In this document: piece after piece, positions 9,061-18,388 of the stretch | Position numbering within the stretch: position 1 is the stretch's first letter | Layout: each line of letters begins with the position of its first letter | DNA from: Eubacterium plexicaudatum ASF492 | GTDB taxonomy: Bacteria > Bacillota > Clostridia > Lachnospirales > Lachnospiraceae | NCBI RefSeq assembly: GCF_000364225.2 | Contig: NZ_AQFT02000001.1 | Span: 5,878,501 to 5,942,500, forward strand | Length of the DNA: 64,000 nucleotides | Reading direction: 5' to 3' | The notes under the pieces: generated by a model | Databases searched by the model: none | What the model was told of the DNA's origin: nothing | What the model saw: the letters and a program-made list of their open reading frames with translations, nothing else | Translations under genes and position numbers: made by a program

Positions 9061-9914
9061 ACTTGCCATTCCGCTAAAGCACATAATCTTTACAGAACTG
9101 TTCATAGCAGACAGAGAGTGCTTATGTGCTTTTTGGGCTGGTAAGTCCAGAAGAGATTTTATCCAAAACAGGCAGAGGGTTTTCTGCCCGCCAACGCAGG
9201 TTGGCGTGTGTACCTTGATAATTGAATATGTAAATACATACGGGACGTGTGGGATGTGCGGAGCCGCTATGCGGACACGCCAAGAACTGCCTGCTTCCAT
9301 TTTTGTGTGGAAGTGCATACGAGCGGGGAAATCAGAGTTAATATGCTTACATGGCGGTTGCCGTTTCCCTGTATCGACTATGTACTGTCTTGTGTGAATA
9401 TTCTATTCTTGCACCAAGAAACCATGGTTCCGGTAATATGGAAACCGATATTCCGGAGCGGAAACCGCCATTGATTGGCTTGATTACAATTCATAAGAAA
9501 ATTGAGCGAATGTCAAGCCCAGAGACGCTTTGCGGGGCGTAAGCCGGCTTTACATTGGTCAAATTTCTTATATCCTGCATAATTGCCAATCGGTTTCCTT
9601 ATTACCGAACAGTATGGACTTCGAAACCGGAATATTCTTTGTGGGTTGCTAAGTACTGATGGTACTTGTTTCGCAAAGGCTGAAACAGGCTGAAGAGCGG
9701 AGTGTAAAACTCAGCCCCTATTTTTGGATAATAAGTATAGTTTTAGCTGACGAATCGGCAGGATTGCCGGGAAAATATTTTTCACAACAAAACAAGGTCT
9801 GTTCACAATTTACCGTATCAGACAAAAACAGTTTTTACGATATAATATAAGCAATGTTGTTTTTTGTCATCTGGAATTGATTGCAGAAAATTTACATAAA
9901 GGAGATGTGAACCT
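9061..9914. other. Gene-free stretch with inverted repeats
   Basis: About 850 bases without a convincing gene. It contains an inverted repeat, GGTAATATGGAAACCGAT (9432-9449) against ATCGGTTTCCTTATTACC (9589-9606), with one mismatch. Further short GAAACCG words lie around it. A ribosome site AAAGGAGATGTG at the right end belongs to the response regulator. I see no promoter good enough to call. Confidence 0.5.
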
Positions 9915-10687
9915 ATGGAAAACTTTATTGGTTGGACAGATGCTAATGCACAATCCATAAGAGATGCCATTTGTGTGGCAATCTGCGATGATGAGGCATT
10001 TATGCTTGAACTGTTGGAGGAAAAAATAAAGAATATGCTCCCTTCTGCGGTAATAGAACAGTTTTCTTCCGGTAGGGAGCTGTTGGAAGGCAATACGCAG
10101 GCGGACATTTTATTTCTGGACATACAGATGCCAGAAATGGATGGTATGGAGACGGCAAGGCTTTTTCGCAGGCAGCAGAAGGATACACTCATCATATTTA
10201 TTACAGCGGCTCCGGAATATGTCTTTCAGGCATTTGACGTAGGGGCGTTTCATTATCTGGTCAAGCCTTTATCTGATGATAAATTCGATGAGGTTTTTGG
10301 AAATGCGCTGTTGGGAATCAGACGCAGGAATAAGGGCAGAGATGGGGATGATGGAGACTACATGATGATACAGGCAGGGGAGTCCATACAAAAATATTGT
10401 TTAAGGATATTATCTATGCGGAAGTGTTCAACCGTAAAGTCATCATTCATACCATAAACGGCGATACGGAATATTATGGGAAACTGTCCGATCTGGAGAA
10501 AAAAGCTGGAGAGGATTTTTTCAGGCCGCACAGGTCGTATCTGATTCATTTTAAGTATGTGCTGAGGTATGATGCTGTGTCTGCTGTTATGGAAAACGGG
10601 ACAGCGTTGATTGCAAAGCAGAATTATCCGAAATTTGTGAAGCAATATCTGAAATATAACCAGAGGAAAGGAAGGGAGATCAGGTGA
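9915..10687 (+). CDS. LytTR-family response regulator (one-base frameshift)
   Basis: A 257-residue response regulator if one A is restored in the A5 run at 10390-10394; as written it stops early at 10457. Residues 15-135 form the receiver domain (AICDDEAFM acidic pocket, phosphoacceptor Asp in ILFLDIQMPEMDG, Lys in HYLVKPLS). The C-terminus is a LytTR DNA-binding domain (IIYAEVFNRKVIIHT through FFRPHRSYLIHFKYV). The ribosome site is AAAGGAG. It overlaps the kinase start (GTGA). It probably controls the downstream cluster at 12158-15807. Confidence 0.9.
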
Positions 10688-12023
10688 GTCCGGTAGAATT
10701 ATGTTGGAATATTACGTCTTATGTATCAATTATTGCGCAGCTTGGTGTTGTGGGCATATGCCTTGGAATATTTGTATCGCCTTATATGCTGGGCAGAAGC
10801 AAAGCAATTAAGGCAGGTACAGTGTATGGTGTGGTGATGACGGTCTTATATATCATGCCGCCCCAGATAGACAATATCCTTGCATATTTCATAGGTACAT
10901 TAGCGGCATTTGCCGTGATGTGCGCAGAGGACAGGCGCAATATCAACCAAAAGATATTCTTGTCTGTTAATTTTTTTTCACTGCGTTGGCTGTCTGCTTC
11001 TATGGCAGGAATTATAGACCATTTTTTTGACATTGTTCTTTTAAACCCGCAGATAGCAGCTTTGGGTTGGTTGCATTACGGATTGTATGTGGCAGTAAGA
11101 ATTCTGGGCATACTGTTTAGTTTTCTGCTTCTGCTGTTATCTATCCAGGCAGTCAACAGGGCGTATGAAAGCAAGGACAGATATATGGAAAGAAGGGAAC
11201 TTGTGATGCTGACTGTGCCGTCCTTGTCAGGGATAGCCGGTTATGCAATATTCCATTTTTACCAGATTAAATCCGAAATGACGGGATTTTTGATATACTT
11301 TGTTTTTTATACTATCTGATATCCGTAATGGCAATCCTTGTGACAATTATTATCTTCCAGCATTGGAAAACTTCACAGGAAGAACAGTCCGGACATGAAC
11401 TTTTGGAAAGCCAAATAGACAATATAAAAACGCATATCAAGGGGATTGAAAAGCTGTATGGAGATATCCGTTCCTTGCGCCATGACATGGGAAACCATAT
11501 CCAGATGATAGAACGTTTGACGGGAACAGAAAACACCGCCGAGGCTTCGGCATATCTTAAGAGACTGAAAATAGAATGGCAGGAACTTACACCCGAGATT
11601 AGGACAGGAAATCCGGTTACGGATATGATTCTTTTAGAAAAGAAAAAAGAGGCTCAGATGCGTGGAATCCGATTTGAAAGCGACTTCCGTTATCCGGAAA
11701 ATACAAAACTGGATGCCTTTGATGTCAGCGTCATTTTGTATAATGCGTTGAATAACTGCATGGAGTCGGTAAATGGGGAAAATCCGTATATCAGGATTCA
11801 GGCATTCCGCAAGAACAGTATTTTTATGCTGATTATCAGCAACAGCTTTGAAGGGAAACTTCCCATCAATCCAGACGGATTTCCATACACGACCAAAAAA
11901 AGCGGTGGGCATGGAATCGGTTTAAAGAATATGCTCAGGGTGGCTAAAAAGTATATGGGGGATTTGTCATTTGAACAAAATAAGAATGAGGTTACGGTAG
12001 GGATTATGCTTCAGATTGCGTAA
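10684..12023 (+). CDS. GHKL sensor histidine kinase, AgrC-like (one-base frameshift)
   Basis: A 446-residue kinase once a T is restored in the T6 run at 11303-11308; otherwise split at 11319 and 11328. The N-terminal 210 residues contain about six membrane helices. The H-box is SLRHDMGNHIQMI. The GHKL ATPase domain has the N-box NALNNCMESV and the G-box GGHGIGLKNML. It starts at GTG 10684, overlapping the regulator stop. This layout is that of AgrC/peptide-sensing kinases, but no AgrD-like peptide gene or AgrB was seen nearby. Confidence 0.88.
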
Positions 12024-12157
12024 GGGGTTTACAACGGAATGAGGGCGACTCACTACATGGTGCTTTATCCGTACAAATGATATCCCGATAAAATTGATAG
12101 AGAGCAGGATTTTTTTATGTGAAATGGCTTTCAAAATTTTGAAGGAGGACAGGTACA

Positions 12158-13009
12158 ATGAAAATTAATGGTATCGGTGGATCAAACGCACAAATGGGGC
12201 AGATGGGAATGAATCAGGCAACAGACTCATACAGCCGGAATATCCAGAACCAGATTGCCAACGCACAGAAGCAGTTGCAGGAACTTTCTTCTAATGAGGA
12301 AATGACATTAGAAGAAAAGATGAAAAAACGGCAGGAGATACAGCAGCAGATCAGTGACCTGAATATGCAGTTAAGGCAGCATCAGATGGAACAGCGAAAA
12401 GAAAAACAGCAGGAAAAGGGAACATCTATGGATGATATGCTGGGCGGAACAAAGGGAGGAAAGTCAGGCAGTAAAAGCGCCGGACTTTCCCAAGCAAGCA
12501 TGACGGCAATGATTTCTGCGGACACATCCATCAAGCAGGCAAAGGTGCAGGGCAGCGTGGCAACCAGCATGGAGGGCAGAGCAGGCGTATTGGAATCCGA
12601 AATCAAAAATAATCATGGCTCTGATGTAACAAAGAAGAAAGAGGAGCTTGCAGATGTGACACAGAAAGCACAGACGGCTACTGCATCGCAGATGAATACG
12701 CTGGCAGAGGCAAATAAGGCTGTGGAAGAAGCTGCCGTGGCAGAGCGTAACGACAATAAGGCATCCGGGGCAAAAGAAGAAAAAACAGACCAGGCAGAAA
12801 ACACAGCCGAAAAGGCAGCGGAAAGCAGTACAAACGGAGAAAAAGTACAGGACGGTGTATCTGGCATCGGGTCACAGACAGGAAATGCGGAGAATGTACA
12901 GCGGGATGACAGTACACAGGCGGGAAATGTACAGCCTGTTGAAACAGCCGTTCCGGAAGTTACAACAGCACAGGCAGCAGTTTATGCCCATGTGGATGTG
13001 CGCTTGTAG
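12158..13009 (+). CDS. FlxA-like family protein
   Basis: A 283-residue protein resembling the FlxA-like family (named after an E. coli gene under flagellar control; function unknown). It opens with MKINGIGG. Residues 25-90 form a Gln-rich coiled coil (NQIANAQKQLQEL, then QQQISDLNMQLRQH). The rest is low-complexity Ala, Glu and Lys with repeated coiled-coil segments. No signal peptide is visible. GAAGGAGGACAG precedes the start. It is the first gene after the LytTR two-component system and is followed 13 bases later by the FliD-like gene. Confidence 0.75.
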   Translation: MKINGIGGSNAQMGQMGMNQATDSYSRNIQNQIANAQKQLQELSSNEEMTLEEKMKKRQEIQQQISDLNMQLRQHQMEQRKEKQQEKGTSMDDMLGGTKGGKSGSKSAGLSQASMTAMISADTSIKQAKVQGSVATSMEGRAGVLESEIKNNHGSDVTKKKEELADVTQKAQTATASQMNTLAEANKAVEEAAVAERNDNKASGAKEEKTDQAENTAEKAAESSTNGEKVQDGVSGIGSQTGNAENVQRDDSTQAGNVQPVETAVPEVTTAQAAVYAHVDVRL

Positions 13010-13022
13010 GAGGTGGTTCTAT

Positions 13023-13913
13023 ATGTCAGAAATTAACAGTTATAGCGACTACGCAAGCAGATACAACACCAATATGGATTATTCCACGTTGTTTGGCAGC
13101 GGTGCTCCCTATATAGACAGCGGCATGGGCGGGATTAACGTATCTGATTATGCCATGATTAAAAACGGCAGTTATGGAAAGCTGATGAAAGCGTACTATG
13201 CGAAGCAGGATGCGGATAAGCTGTCGCAGACAGGGGATTCATCCAAGACGCTGACGTTAATGCGTTCCAGCGCGGATTCTCTGAAAAAGTCCGCAGAGGC
13301 GTTAGGCAATGCTTCACTTTATGAAAAAAAGAAATTCAAGAAAAAAGATGAGGAAACTGGGAAAGAAACCGAGGTAGAGGATTATGACTGGGAGGCCATC
13401 ACAAAGGCGGTCAAATCATTTGTTGACGATTATAATTCTGTGGTGGAGCAGGCGGGAAATTCAGAAACGAAGAATGTGCTGCGCAATGCGGCGTGGATGA
13501 CCAGCATAACGGAGAAGGCAGGCAACCTGCTCTCAAAAGTAGGCATCACCGTCGGCAAAGGCAATAAACTGGAGTTTGATGAGGAGGCCCTGAAGGAAAA
13601 GACAGCTTTAGGGAAAAGCGGAATTGAGCTTGACAACATCTCTACTTTAAAATCCCTGTTTACCGGATCTGGTTCCTTTGGCAACCAGATTTCGCAGAAG
13701 GCATCCGCTATTTCCAATGCGGCGGCGAGGACAAAAGGCGTTGATAAGACCTATAACAAGAACGGCGCTTATTCCGACACAATCTCTAAGCTGTTCCAAA
13801 GTACGATTGATGAAAGAGTGGGCAGTAAAGACAAGGACAAGGTAACGGATAAATCCTATTGGGAACAGAAATTGAAAGAAGAAAAAGACAAGGACAAAAA
13901 CAAGAATGATTGA
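13023..13913 (+). CDS. FliD C-terminus-like protein
   Basis: A 296-residue protein. The start at 13023 is chosen for the AGGAGGTGG site; the longer open frame overlaps the previous gene. Residues 125-250 resemble the C-terminal domain of flagellar cap protein FliD: FVDDYNSVVEQAGN, then LLSKVGITVGKGNKLEFDEEAL, then LKSLFTGSGSFGNQI. The N-terminal FliD domain is replaced by an Asn- and Tyr-rich segment (MSEINSYSDYASRYNT), and the tail is highly charged. A role as a secreted, filament-associated or adhesive protein is inference. It is probably co-transcribed with the FlxA-like gene. Confidence 0.7.
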   Translation: MSEINSYSDYASRYNTNMDYSTLFGSGAPYIDSGMGGINVSDYAMIKNGSYGKLMKAYYAKQDADKLSQTGDSSKTLTLMRSSADSLKKSAEALGNASLYEKKKFKKKDEETGKETEVEDYDWEAITKAVKSFVDDYNSVVEQAGNSETKNVLRNAAWMTSITEKAGNLLSKVGITVGKGNKLEFDEEALKEKTALGKSGIELDNISTLKSLFTGSGSFGNQISQKASAISNAAARTKGVDKTYNKNGAYSDTISKLFQSTIDERVGSKDKDKVTDKSYWEQKLKEEKDKDKNKND

Positions 13914-13930
13914 CTCTCATAGAGTACGAT

Positions 13931-13961
13931 GGGAACTGAAAAAGCATATTTTTCAGTTCCC
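13931..13961. terminator. Hairpin terminator after FliD-like gene
   Basis: GGGAACTGAAAAA pairs perfectly with TTTTTCAGTTCCC around a GCATA loop. It lies 17 bases after the stop. The T-rich part is inside the stem rather than a long tail, so strength is uncertain; it could act on either strand. Confidence 0.6.
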
Positions 13962-14179
13962 CTATGTTTATTAGTACACCATGCAATAAGTAACTGCTTA
14001 TATTGCGCCGGATAAATTTTCGAGAGTATATGGCAAAAACCGAAGGTGTGCCAGGATGCATTGAGGATTTCAGCGGTGCAAAACCTTTATTGGTTCAGGT
14101 GGTAAAGCATAAAAGGAAAGATGTTTTAATATAGCAGATTGATATGTTATAAGAAAAAATGAGATAGGAGGTTTAAGTT

Positions 14180-15028
14180 ATGGGAATGGAAATTAACAGT
14201 GCTTACAATAATGTGTATGAGAGTGTATATGCGGCGCAAAAACAGGAAACAGCAAAGAAACAGGCAGCGTCAGGAAAGGAAACGTCAGAAACGGCGTCTG
14301 CACAGAAAAATTCCACTACAGGAAATGACAAGGCGAAAAGTACGGCAGGCTATGCGAAGGAATTGGAAAAACTTGTGCCAAGTGTGGAGTTCCGTATAGG
14401 GAATGCCTGTGTATCTGCCCAAAGCGGCAAGTCCCTGACCGTTAATCCCAAACTTTTGGAAAAAATGCAGAATGATCCTAAAACAAAGAAGGATATGGAA
14501 GACATGATAAAAGGCGTTGAGTCTATGACAAAGCTGATGGATGGTATCTATAAAGCCAGTGGTTGGTCTGTTGTATACCGTCATAGTTATATAGATGAAA
14601 ATGGAAAATATAGTGCTATTGCTTGTGTCAGAAATGATTTTATGCTGAATATGAGTGACAAACTTCGGGAGGAAAGACGGGAAAATTCTGAAAAGCTGAT
14701 TGAAAAGACAAAAGAAAAGGCGGCAGAAAAGGAAAAAGAATTACAGGAAGCGTTAGAGGGAAATAAAACTGAAACAGAGGATAAGAAAACAGACGGAGAG
14801 CAGGAAAAATCAGACATTATTATCGTCAAAGAAAATACGCTGCTGGAAAAAGTAGAACAGATGCTTTTAGAGAAATTAGAGAATTCCGAAAATGGGGAAA
14901 TCTACCTTGATGATGACGATATGCAGAAAATCATTGAAGCAGCAAGGGAACAGGAAGAAGAACAGGCAGGCAAAAAACAGGGCAATCACGCAAATGTGAT
15001 TGGTGCAAATCTGGATATGAAGATATAA
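14180..15028 (+). CDS. Uncharacterised protein (possibly DUF6033 type)
   Basis: A 282-residue protein following TAGGAGGTTTAAG. It opens with MGMEINSAYNNVYESVY, then a low-complexity Lys, Thr and Ser linker. A conserved-looking core (about residues 60-155) contains VEFRIGNACVSAQSGKSLTV, YKASGWSVVYRH and AIACVRNDFML. The C-terminal half is a charged coiled coil. I have seen similar gut-bacterial proteins labelled DUF6033 but cannot confirm it. It shares the short N-terminal IN[SG] style of its neighbours. Confidence 0.6.
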   Translation: MGMEINSAYNNVYESVYAAQKQETAKKQAASGKETSETASAQKNSTTGNDKAKSTAGYAKELEKLVPSVEFRIGNACVSAQSGKSLTVNPKLLEKMQNDPKTKKDMEDMIKGVESMTKLMDGIYKASGWSVVYRHSYIDENGKYSAIACVRNDFMLNMSDKLREERRENSEKLIEKTKEKAAEKEKELQEALEGNKTETEDKKTDGEQEKSDIIIVKENTLLEKVEQMLLEKLENSENGEIYLDDDDMQKIIEAAREQEEEQAGKKQGNHANVIGANLDMKI

Positions 15029-15094
15029 ACTAAAATAATGTCTGTAATAATGTAAGTAAATAATAAACTATCGGCGTATATGGGAGGAATGAAT

Positions 15095-15807
15095 ATGCCA
15101 AACATTACAAATTATAGTCCTCTTATTCAAAGCATGTTCGGAGGAAAAAGAACTTCATGGGGAACGGAATCAACCTTGCCGGGTGTGTTTCAGTTTTCAC
15201 AGTTAAACAGCAGTTCCATACAGTCACAGTTGAAAGCGGCTGGGATTGATACGGACAGTAAGCGGTATAAAGCGGTTATTGAGCAGATGAAAAAGACCGG
15301 CTGCACGGGCAATATGTTTACAAATGTGCAAGCAATTAAGAATTTAATAAAAAATTACAATTCAAGGGGAGAATTTGTCGATTCAGATGGATTGACCGGT
15401 CTTATTGTAACGGATGAAACAGTCGACAACTATAAAAAGATTATTGATATTCCCGAAAGCAGCAAGGATAAAATGTTTGAAGCTGTAAGAGATAGTTTTT
15501 GCATCGTAATGGTATGGGGGACGGAAAAGGAGATACAGAAATTTTCACGGATATGTATAGGCAGATGAAGTCAGACGACAGACTGTCCGCAGGTTATACA
15601 TTGAGGCAGTACCGTTCGGCATATGTGCAGACGTTTAAATCAGCAATTAAGGGAGTTGATCCTACATGGGACTATGGTAAAGTCGTACCCTCTGATGCAA
15701 TAAACAGCATTACAAGAGAGTCTGTAGAAAGTCAGCTTACTCAAAGCGGAAATACATTTGTGAAAAGGTCGTCTGTATCGAGCAGCACATTGGATATACA
15801 GGTATAA
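15095..15807 (+). CDS. Uncharacterised protein (one-base frameshift)
   Basis: A 237-residue protein if a T is restored in the T5 run at 15496-15500; as written it stops at 15568. The start at 15095 follows GGGAGGAATGAAT. It opens with MPNITNYSPLIQSMFGG. The N-terminal half contains LKAAGIDTDSKRYKAVIEQM and a KNLIKNYNSRGEFVDSDG segment resembling a loop with alternating acidic residues. The C-terminal half has TLRQYRSAYVQTFKSAIK. It is the last gene of the LytTR-associated cluster. The function is unknown. Confidence 0.6.
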
Positions 15808-15966
15808 TCTTACAACTTATCCCGCAGAGGCGTATAAACTTTTGCCTTTGAGGACTGCCCGGAGGCGAGGGGAGTGTATTTATAGGGCAATGAACCGCTC
15901 GGACTTATTGCAAGGGAGCGGGCGCGGCTCTGATCGATTAAAGATATAGAGGAATGGAGAGGCATT

Positions 15967-16041
15967 ATGAAAAAATATTTAACCTTACTTTGTATGTTAA
16001 TAACTCAAACTTCCCACACCAGTTGGTGTGCTGAAGTATAA
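15967..16041 (+). pseudogene. Lipoprotein gene stub cut by IS110
   Basis: ATG 15967 follows a GGAATGGAGAG ribosome site. It reads MKKYLTLLCMLIT, the typical start of a lipoprotein signal peptide, then runs into sequence bordering the IS110 element and stops at 16039-16041. No lipobox is reached. The remainder of the gene was not found on the far side of the IS, so it was probably lost. Confidence 0.55.
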
Positions 16042-16211
16042 AAGCTTTGTGGCTTAAGAAGATGTCAAAAGGGCATAAAATCCCCCTCCCCATCAAAGGG
16101 GCTCTTTTCAAACGGGATACGGTATGGTAAAATAAGCTACAGCAATTCGTTTTAGGCTGTAGCAGCTGCCATCGCAGGATCTTTTTGATGATGATTTAGG
16201 GTACGACCCTG

Positions 16212-17762
16212 TTAGGAGCCGGAGATAAGTACCGGACTCCCGTTTACAGATTCCTGTATTGGTTGAAATGCATCTGCGCATTCTGAAGCGGATTGCTTTT
16301 CTTTTGCCTCTTTGTCAGCAGATGCTTTACCACAGGCATCCGCGGTTTCCGGCACTTTGCCGGAGCATTGCACTTCTACCAGACGGATCGTGTCATCATC
16401 GGCTCCCTGGTCTTTTAAGAAAGCGATGACATTTTTTAAGTTCAGCCCTTTTGTGGTTTTAGTATTCTGTATGATTTCCCTATGGTCAACAGGGAGGAAG
16501 TCCGCATCATCCCGGATCATGTGGTAAATTGCCACGAGCATCTTCCTCGCTATGGCAATGATGGCCTTTTTGTGCCCCCGGCGCTTTTTCAGCGTTTCGT
16601 ATTTACGGCGGAAGTACGGATCTTTCTTCGTGCTCTTCACGGCGGCAAGCGCACACTGGACGAGCAGCGGCTTGAGGTAATGGCCGCCGTTTCCTATCCT
16701 GGTAGATTTCTTCTTCCCTGCGCTTGCGTTGTTTGCGGGTGAAAGGCCTGCCCGGCATGCAAGGGAGGCGTCATCCCGCCAGACGGACATGTCCGTGCCG
16801 ATCTCGCCAAGGATGTATAAGGCGGATGCCGGCGTGATCCCGACCATCGTAGTGAGATGCCGGATGATGCCGGTATATTTCTGGCGGTAGTATTCCAGCT
16901 TCCTGTCGATCAGGCCGATGCATTCTTCAATCTGGGAAAGGTGCAGGCTGATGATCTGAAGCTTGTCCCGCTGTACACCAATGAATTCATAGCCGTGGAT
17001 GCTGTCCAGGATGTCTTCATCTGATGCCTTCATATTGCCCCGTCTGTATATCAGGCGCAGGATTTCATCGTCGCTGACTTCGTCTGGCTCCGTGGAGATG
17101 AGGTACTCCATGATGGCGGATGCCGATTTTCCAAACGGGTCTGAGAACACACTGTCCAGCCGCACCTTTGAGATTGTCATGGAGTTCTGGAAACGGTTCT
17201 TCTCAGAAGTCCGCATATAGGTAAGCTTAAGCCGGTAACGGCACAGTTCCCGGAGGTCACGGATGTCGGCAGGCGGGATGTATGAGGAAACGACCAGATC
17301 CATACGGAACATGCTGGCCATATGGACGGCGTCCCGGAAATCCGTTTTCTGTCCCTTTGCCTGTTTCACATATTTGGGATGAGTCAGAATGGGTTTTATG
17401 CTGTTCTGCTCTAGGATGTTGAATACAGGGATCCAGTATTTCCCGGTCGACTCCATGCAGACATCCTGCACACCGTACTCTTTCAGCCAGAGGGCCATGC
17501 TGCGGATATCGCTGTTCATTGTTGTAAACTTCCTGACGTAAAAGGTTGCCTTGAGCGTCTCCGTGTCGGTTTTACAGACGGCTGCCATCAGGATTTCTTT
17601 GTGCACGTCAATAGCTGCACAGACGGGGCGCCTGATATCCCCATCCGCTGAATGGACAACCGTGGTGCCGTCGTCTAATCTCAGGAACCGCAGTTCTTCG
17701 GAGGAGTAGGAACCTCCGGATTTGAGATGTTTCACCTGGTTTCTATTGTTCTTAACTGCCAT
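16212..17762 (-). CDS. IS110-family transposase (DEDD recombinase)
   Basis: A 516-residue RNA-guided-type recombinase. The start at 17762 follows AAGGAGACAGAAC. The N-terminal RuvC-like DEDD domain begins at AAIDVHKEILMAAV and continues with VCMESTGKYW and KGQKTDFRDAVHMA. The C-terminal Tnp_20 domain has MVGITPASALYILGEIGTD, then ACRAGLSPANNASAGKKK with the conserved Ser. It has an extra N-terminal 50 residues and a Ser/Glu-rich tail, so it is longer than the usual 300-430. It looks complete. In this family the non-coding DNA upstream encodes a bridge RNA. Confidence 0.92.
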   Translation of the reverse strand: MAVKNNRNQVKHLKSGGSYSSEELRFLRLDDGTTVVHSADGDIRRPVCAAIDVHKEILMAAVCKTDTETLKATFYVRKFTTMNSDIRSMALWLKEYGVQDVCMESTGKYWIPVFNILEQNSIKPILTHPKYVKQAKGQKTDFRDAVHMASMFRMDLVVSSYIPPADIRDLRELCRYRLKLTYMRTSEKNRFQNSMTISKVRLDSVFSDPFGKSASAIMEYLISTEPDEVSDDEILRLIYRRGNMKASDEDILDSIHGYEFIGVQRDKLQIISLHLSQIEECIGLIDRKLEYYRQKYTGIIRHLTTMVGITPASALYILGEIGTDMSVWRDDASLACRAGLSPANNASAGKKKSTRIGNGGHYLKPLLVQCALAAVKSTKKDPYFRRKYETLKKRRGHKKAIIAIARKMLVAIYHMIRDDADFLPVDHREIIQNTKTTKGLNLKNVIAFLKDQGADDDTIRLVEVQCSGKVPETADACGKASADKEAKEKQSASECADAFQPIQESVNGSPVLISGS

Positions 17763-18010
17763 GTTCTGTCTCCTTTCCAAAATGGCAGGGCTGAAACGGG
17801 AATACCGGCATTGACTGCTATCCCTGCGGGAGCCCTGTTGGAGCGGGCATATTCATAAGTATACGGGTTTTAAAATCACCAATCATTTATGCAGGAAGGA
17901 TAGCGGCGACTGATAACCTTTCGGGCTCTGGATCTCCAGACGTTATAACGTGCTCTGTAGTGTACCGATGTTCCTGAAACAAGGATACTACAATTTATGG
18001 CTTATATAAA
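17763..18010 (-). ncRNA. Candidate IS110 bridge-RNA region
   Basis: About 250 non-coding bases separate the transposase start from the probable left end of the element. In characterised IS110 members this interval is transcribed into a bridge RNA whose loops pair with target and donor DNA. Short self-complementary words are present (for example CTCTGGATCTCCAGA near 17928). The RNA borders and the loops cannot be set by eye, so this is a positional call. Confidence 0.4.
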
Positions 18011-18157
18011 CTGAAAACGGAAAGTTGACAGCTTTCATTATCATTTGTGCCGCCGTAGGCGGCATGGTAACAACCTTGAACTGATAAAGTCCAACAACGC
18101 CGTGTAATGATTAGTGGCGTGTTGGTATCAAATCTTTAGGCAAAGTTGTCTATAAAT

Positions 18158-18283
18158 CTATGCACCTTTTGTTCCGAGAAATGCAAACAGTTCTCCCTTT
18201 TTTACCTGAAAACAGATGTGATTCACCGCTGTAAAATTTCCATAACGCTTTGACAAATCTTGTATTTCAATGATATTTTTCAT
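18158..18283 (-). pseudogene. ABC transporter ATP-binding gene, N-terminal stub
   Basis: The minus strand from ATG 18283 reads 41 residues of a typical ABC ATPase start: IIEIQDLSKRYGNFTAVNHI, then VKKGELFAFLG. Where the Walker A motif (PNGAGKST) should follow, it goes off family with TKGA and a stop. Everything from Walker A on is lost. It sits directly downstream of the MerR gene with an operator-like dyad in front, so the intact locus was probably a MerR-controlled efflux transporter. Just downstream, about 18030-18085 reads as a short hydrophobic helix, perhaps debris of another membrane gene. Confidence 0.75.
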
Positions 18284-18316
18284 ATTGTCACCAAACTTTC
18301 CGAATACATTTTAGTA

Positions 18317-18333
18317 CATTACATTACGTAATG
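18317..18333. promoter_or_regulatory. Probable MerR operator before ABC stub
   Basis: Perfect dyad CATTAC-N5-GTAATG, 34 bases upstream of the ABC start. The same spacing and nearly the same half-sites occur before the merR gene (19180-19196). This points to one regulator acting at both promoters. Confidence 0.65.
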
Positions 18334-18347
18334 AGCAAGTATTTTTT

Positions 18348-18379
18348 AAAAAAAAGTCCAGAGCAATTATACTCTGGAC
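18348..18379 (-). terminator. Terminator after MerR gene
   Basis: On the minus strand, GTCCAGAG pairs with CTCTGGAC around an eight-base loop and is followed by eight T. It lies ten bases after the MerR stop. A standard intrinsic terminator. Confidence 0.85.
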
Positions 18380-18388
18380 AAATCACAA

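Noticed and set aside
12158..13913. Part of the main flagellar operon
   Set aside because: The proteins only partly resemble flagellar ones, the neighbours are mobile elements and a LytTR system, and the true rod genes lie at 38.6-40.8 kb.
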